This document shows positions 59,187 through 64,000 of a DNA stretch of 64,000 nucleotides, in pieces. Position 1 is the first letter of the stretch, and each line of letters opens with the position of its first letter. The notes under the pieces are model-generated. The model saw only the letters and a list, made by a program, of their open reading frames with translations. It searched no databases and was not told the origin of the DNA. The stretch comes from Lineus longissimus (Eukaryota > Nemertea > Pilidiophora > Heteronemertea > Lineidae): assembly GCF_910592395.1 (NCBI RefSeq), contig NC_088317.1, positions 14,320,001 to 14,384,000 on the forward strand, in the 5' to 3' direction. Position numbers and translations under genes: made by a program.

Positions 59187-59472
59187 TCGGAGGTAATGCT
59201 TGCTAAATTTTGCAATGAAGCAACAATTTCAATCCCAATCTTGTTTATAAACTGCATTCCTCATATTTCATTACAACTTTAGTGAACACCTATATGTAGG
59301 CCGCTATATATCAGTTCGTGATATTGAAAACCTCGATCGGTTTATATTGCTGAATTTCTGCACAAAAAGCAACATTATTCCAACCGATCAAAGACTCGGC
59401 TGCGAAAGGAAAAATTGTGCCGTCCATTACGCGAACGTGGCGAAATATTTGCACATAACATGTCAACACGTT

Positions 59473-59844
59473 TATGGCAAGCGGAGTGTCCAGTAATTAA
59501 AAAAACCTAGTTTTATTCAAAAAACCTGGTTTTTTACCTAATAAACTAAGTTTATTTGGAAAAAATATAGGTTTTTTTAAAACAACCTTCTTTATTAGCT
59601 AATAAACCGAGTTTCTTTAACAAAACCAAGTTTTTTACCTAATAAACCTTGTTTCTATCAACAAATGTCAAGTTTAACAAATAAACTTGGTTTTATTCCC
59701 TAAAATATAAGTTTTTCATCCAGTGGTAATAAACTTAGTTTTATAGCAAAGAATCTTGGTTTATTAACAATAACTGGACAAATGGCTAATAAACCTACCT
59801 TTTTACGTAAAAAACTTGGTTTTATACAAAACAACTTAGTTTTT
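59473..59844. repeat. Palindrome array, AAACCTAGTTT type
   Basis: About sixteen degenerate copies of an AATAAACYWRGTTTATT-like palindrome at roughly 20-24 bp spacing. It begins with GGCAAGCGGAGTGTCCAGTA, related to the left end of the 16866 array. An internal reversed end (ATAACTGGACAAATGGC, near 59770) suggests two nested units. The array runs straight into the TAGCTC hairpin at 59845. Confidence 0.75.
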
Positions 59845-59873
59845 TAGCTCAGCTGACAAAGTCAGCGGAGCTA
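59845..59873. repeat. TAGCTC hairpin, start of a dispersed repeat
   Basis: TAGCTCAGCTGAC, then AAA, then GTCAGCGGAGCTA: a hairpin of about 12 pairs with one A-G mismatch. Followed by GGTGTCCGTCC and a CCATCCTT-type microsatellite, the same order as at 63471 onward. Confidence 0.75.
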
Positions 59874-60257
59874 GTCAAATAGCTATTCAATTGGTGTCCG
59901 TCCTTCCATCCATCCTTCCTTCCATCCATCCAGCCATCTGTAGACAAAGTTGGGCATTTTGTAATCATACAACCGAGGCACTTCAAATCTAGTCTTGCTT
60001 ATAAACACCGCAGAAAATGTTGCTTACGGAAAAAAATTTGGGCGATTCGACTCAAATTCAGCTCCCCAGGGGGCAAAATGCGTAAGTGAAAAAACAATTT
60101 TTGGACGCTCTATTCCAGCAGATAAAAGCTTGAAATAAAGTTGAAAAGGTCTTCATGATACAGAAGTTTTGACATAAAATAGATTAGTGTCGATTTATGT
60201 CACCAGTTGGCGGTAGTGAGCAAAACTGTTGTTTGACCCCGGATGACCCCGCTTTAA

Positions 60258-60312
60258 ATTTCCCGCCGAGATTACCTGGAGAACTATCATCAAGAAAATG
60301 GCGGCGACCTTT
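60258..60312 (+). promoter_or_regulatory. Promoter-like cluster (E2F- and YY1-type motifs)
   Basis: TTTCCCGCC (E2F-like) followed by AAAATGGCGGCG (YY1-like) about 40 bp downstream. A GTAAGT donor lies at 60337. The YY1-site ATG opens only an 11-codon frame, so this may be a non-coding first exon. Confidence 0.3.
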
Positions 60313-60373
60313 TTATTTCTACCGGAGCGATGATTTGTAAGTGACAAATTTTCTTATTTAAGCCTTTACGGAA

Positions 60374-60568
60374 ATGTATTTTGGTACGAAACTTCACACG
60401 TTTATAGAAAAGATCAACGAGAATGTGTTCAAATGCCCTCATAACGATGAGTTCAACGGAATTTGGTCAAAACAACCTTCGAATGGAGTCAACTTTCTTT
60501 GCGAAATTGAAGCGACGACCTCATTATTTATCGTAATTTATGCAGATCTGAGTCCAGCTGATGGGTGA
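60374..60568 (+). CDS. Small ORF of unknown function
   Basis: 64 codons beginning MYFGTKLHTFIEKINENVFK and including FNGIWSKQPSNGVNFLCEIE. It starts about 80 bp downstream of the E2F/YY1-like cluster. An upstream in-frame stop supports this Met. Composition looks protein-like, but no domain is recognised and no splice partner is proven. Confidence 0.25.
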   Translation: MYFGTKLHTFIEKINENVFKCPHNDEFNGIWSKQPSNGVNFLCEIEATTSLFIVIYADLSPADG

Positions 60569-62351
60569 TGTTCTGATTTGTGTTCAAACTATTGGAAACT
60601 TCGGAAATTAGTTCTATTAATTCTACTATTCTGCAGGAGTATATTATAGCCATTGATGTTGACAGCTAAAAGCACGAAAACTTTGTTGTTGATCGTCGGG
60701 GCGGATTGATATGTGGTTGTGCGTCCAAGGCGATTAGGTCATTCAGTTAGTTTGAGAAAGATCATGATCATAAAGATGCGTGTTGTGTTATCATAACCGG
60801 TAAAATAAGTTGAAGTTATTATTAGTACTACGATTCTTACATGAGTAAAAAGTAGACGTTTTAAGCAACACAATAATGTTACTCCCGTAAAAAAACTGTC
60901 AATTCTCCTTACCACAGAAGCCAAGCCATTGCGGTTATAGTGTTAAGTTATGCAGGGGCTTAATCAATTACCTGCACTCCCTGTGGGGTGAATAACATTA
61001 CCTTTTGAACAGCTGGCTGTAGGGGGATGATTGGAACAGCCGGTATACCTGCTGACCTGCTGAACCCAGGTTAATGTTATTTTCAATCCACGATTGCAGG
61101 TCACCTGATTTTCGAGATTTCGCGGGAAATGAAATTGTAAACAAACGCATGTGTGCCTTGCATGTGTGCAGTTCAAATGTAAACAAAAATGTATTTTTGG
61201 TACTTTTGGTTGCTGGACTTGCGTTTTCCCGCAGTTAGGAGCTGGGGTCAAATTGGTGGTCAATTGTTTATGGGTGCTGTTTTAGTCAGAGGTAGCCCTT
61301 GATTATGAAATGAAGGGATTTTCAAATTAAGGTGACCATGGTCTTTTTATGTGCTCACCACAGCTTTCATTTTCAATACTTGATGGATATGAAGAGGCGT
61401 GCGGAACCTGACATGGCCTTACCAAGGAGCTCCTCACGGTGCTGAACTTCTAGCTTGCCTGTCGACTAAGTGCCTTTTTGACCGAGACATTGCTACATGT
61501 AGGAGGAGCACGCATTTTAAATTTATAGTAGTGATAGTACAGTTGGTTCGAGCCATTTGGAAGCCGACATGTGAAGGCCTATCTGGGTTCTCCTTCTTCT
61601 CCACATAAAAAGGGGCATATTGCTGACTAAGGAACAAGGCATATTGACATTGCCTCATCATCTCTATCGGACCAATTGATATACTTTTATATGCACGCAT
61701 ACATCACGCCATTTCAGGGTCTGAGTCTGTGGACAATTGGTTTGATTAATTTGTCTCTTCGATATTGCTCCTTTATTGCATTAGATTTTCATCGCAATTC
61801 AATCTATTCAAGATGTAGCCAATTTGAACCTGTCTGCGCCAAGGATAGATCGACTCACTAGGGATACGCAGTAGAGCACAATGTCATGACCCTTTGTATT
61901 GTAAATGCCAACCACCTGCAGGACAGGTCAATTTCTCTCAATAAAATTAATTTTGTTGACTCCTGTAACCTTACCTTATTAAAAAAAGACAGTGGTGTTA
62001 GTCCCAAACTGGTCATTTCTATTTATTTTGACCTCTGTTAAATCAGGATACCTCTCAATTACAGACAGCATTTTGTATCCTTGTGCTGTACAACCCAGCC
62101 TGGACATACCACAGTTGTCCATGGAGAAGTCTCATCCTCTCTGACACTTCTTTTCTGTAAAGCTACCGATACAACATACTGAACTAGGGATATATTCCGT
62201 TGCCTCCTGTAATATTTACATACCATGGCTGATTAGTTCAATCATATTTCATCCAGCTGGCAGCTCTGCATTGGAAATTTTAGTGGTATAACGTGTTCTC
62301 TTGACCTTCAAACAGTAGTATAAAGCCGATATTTACTACTTTACACCCTCA
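60569..62351. other. No supported gene
   Basis: About 1.8 kb with short open frames on both strands that lack domains or splice sites. No further repeats were recognised. Confidence 0.35.
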
Positions 62352-62985
62352 GAATGAATGAATTGAAAAACTTATATTGGGCGCCTTTCCGTGGTCCACC
62401 ACGCTCAAGGCGCCACCCCCCCTAAATAGTCCTCAAACAAGGTGGTTTTGAGTTGCCTCTTAAATGATGTTTCTGGTAGAGCCCTGACGGAAACAGGAAG
62501 TTTGTTCCACAGGTATGGGCCACAGCATGAGAAGCTGCGGTCACCATACCTGGACTTACTTCTTTTGATTTTAAGCGCCTTGAACGTGGTGGACCTCGTA
62601 CAGCCGCTTGTCGCCACCAGCAAATCTGACAGGTACATCGGACCCCCACTGCTCACTACTGTCTTGTGTAAAAGAGTCAGAATTTTGTAAACGACTCTTG
62701 CCTTGACAGGAAGCCAATGGAGCTCGCGGAGCAGTGGGGTGATGCTGTCAAATTTCCTGCGACGACAAACAAGCCTAGCAGCGGAATTTAGCACACGTTG
62801 CAAAGGAGCCAGGGTCTTATCTGGTAGACCATAGAGTATGGCATTGTTAGTGTCTAGTCGGGAGACAACCAATGCGTGCACAAGCCTTACTACTGAGTGA
62901 CGATCTAGGTATTTCCTTATCCTCCCAATTTTGTAGAGGCTGGCATAGGCAGCTTTGCATGTCATTTTCACCCTCAGTCCTATGT
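62352..62985 (-). mobile_element. CR1/L2-like non-LTR retrotransposon fragment
   Basis: The minus strand encodes the C-terminal end of a LINE polymerase ORF (62971-62405): IGRIRKYLDRHSVVRLVHAL, NNAILYGLPDKTLAPLQRV, NSAARLVCRRRKFDSITPLL, RELHWLPVKARVVYKIL, RYGDRSFSCCGPYLWNKLP. It stops at 62405 and is followed by a 3' hairpin (GGCGCC arms, about 62379-62416) and a TTCATTCAT-type tail at 62352-62370. Related to 33902-34435 but clearly a different subfamily. 5'-truncated and non-functional. Confidence 0.88.
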
Positions 62986-63031
62986 TATTAGGTCATCCAG
63001 CTGAGCGCCAGGCCCTTGGGCCTCTTGTTGC
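62986..63031 (+). repeat. 3' terminus of a TAGCTC-type dispersed repeat
   Basis: GAGCGCCAGGCCCTTGGGCC then TCTTGTTG resembles the right end of the repeat class that starts with the TAGCTC hairpin. It may be the end of the unit that begins at 59845, interrupted by other sequence, or a separate truncated copy. Confidence 0.45.
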
Positions 63032-63120
63032 AATAAAACCTGGTTTTATTGTAAAAATGTAGGTTGTTTTGAATAATTGGACAAACGGCGTGCAAAAACC
63101 TACTTTCTATCGAGAAACTT
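63032..63120. repeat. Short palindrome array
   Basis: AATAAAACCTGGTTTTATT, then AATAATTGGACAAACGGCG (reversed array end), then AAAAACCTACTTTCTATCG. Same family as 16866-17043. Confidence 0.6.
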
Positions 63121-63294
63121 GTATTTTCTACCTCGCCCCATGTACACAAATCCGCGATGTTATCGGGACGAGGATGGGCAACCTCGGCACCACGTGGTAC
63201 TAATGTTGCACTGCACTGCACTCTGTAAACTAGTTGGTGAGACCCTAACCTCATCACAGATAACTCAATGTAGGTAGGATCGCGGTTTAAACAT

Positions 63295-63470
63295 GTAAGT
63301 TTTCTAATAAACCAGGTTTATTTAAAAAAACTAGGTTTATTAGTAATAAACTTAGTTTTTTTAAATAAACTAGGTTGTTTTGGTAATAAACCTTGTTTTA
63401 TTGAATAAATGGACATTTCTGTACATAAACTTATATCTTATACGATTATGTGGTAAAAAAAACAAGTTTT
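63295..63470. repeat. Palindrome array, third cluster
   Basis: Units such as AATAAACCAGGTTTATT, AAAAACTAGGTTTATTAG and AATAAACTTAGTTTTTT at about 22-bp spacing, with a reversed end ATTGAATAAATGGACATT near 63400. It abuts a second TAGCTC hairpin. Confidence 0.75.

Positions 63471-64000
<530 letters not shown>

Larger units (their letters stand above)
48692..59472 (+). repeat. Segmental duplication B, copy 2
   Basis: Partner of 27960-39944. Private insertions: pogo-like element 49637-52145 and TIR element 58168-59186. It lacks the 1.1-kb, CR1/L2 and MULE insertions of copy 1. It ends where a palindrome array starts (59473), so the right boundary may have been cut by that repeat. Confidence 0.92.

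Overview
The window looks like nuclear DNA of a marine invertebrate, probably a lophotrochozoan or an invertebrate deuterostome. The evidence is spliced genes with GT-AG introns, moderate AT richness, many short inverted-repeat DNA elements, CR1/L2-like and L1/Tx1-like retrotransposon remnants, a tRNA-derived SINE, and the TTTTTAGCTCA-hairpin repeat seen in many marine invertebrate genomes. The species cannot be fixed from the sequence alone. Nothing bacterial or viral was recognised.

Layout. 0-13 kb: one transmembrane exon of a type I membrane protein at the left edge (minus strand), then a repeat-rich stretch holding a diverged local duplication (3.2-6.0 kb against 10.4-12.0 kb). 13-25 kb: two tandem class A GPCR paralogues on the minus strand (13182-15024 and 22942-24693), each with one intron at the same place in TM3. 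28-40 kb and 48.7-59.5 kb: a direct segmental duplication. Each copy holds an intact gene with a PAN/apple-like exon joined to a ~340-residue domain that I do not recognise. Between the copies is a three-exon SLC16-like major facilitator transporter (40276-46257) whose C-terminal tail contains an in-frame 33-bp minisatellite. 59.5-64 kb: arrays of 17-bp palindromes alternating with TAGCTC-hairpin repeats, a CR1/L2 fragment and a CGT microsatellite.

The two duplication copies act as an internal control, because an insertion in one can be compared with the empty site in the other. Copy 1 carries a 3159-bp Mutator-like element with perfect 50-bp terminal repeats and a 9-bp target duplication. 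That element contains a previously unlisted two-exon open reading frame. Copy 1 also carries a 5'-truncated CR1/L2 insertion and a 1.1-kb extra segment with a promoter-like end. Copy 2 carries a 2509-bp pogo/Tigger-like element (TA target duplication, broken transposase) and a 1.0-kb inverted-repeat element.

The genes show no operon-like relation. The GPCRs (environmental or peptide sensing), the transporter and the PAN proteins (extracellular binding) are separate eukaryotic genes. Most intergenic sequence is transposon-derived. All comparisons were made by eye, so boundaries may be off by a few bases and domain names for unfamiliar proteins are tentative.
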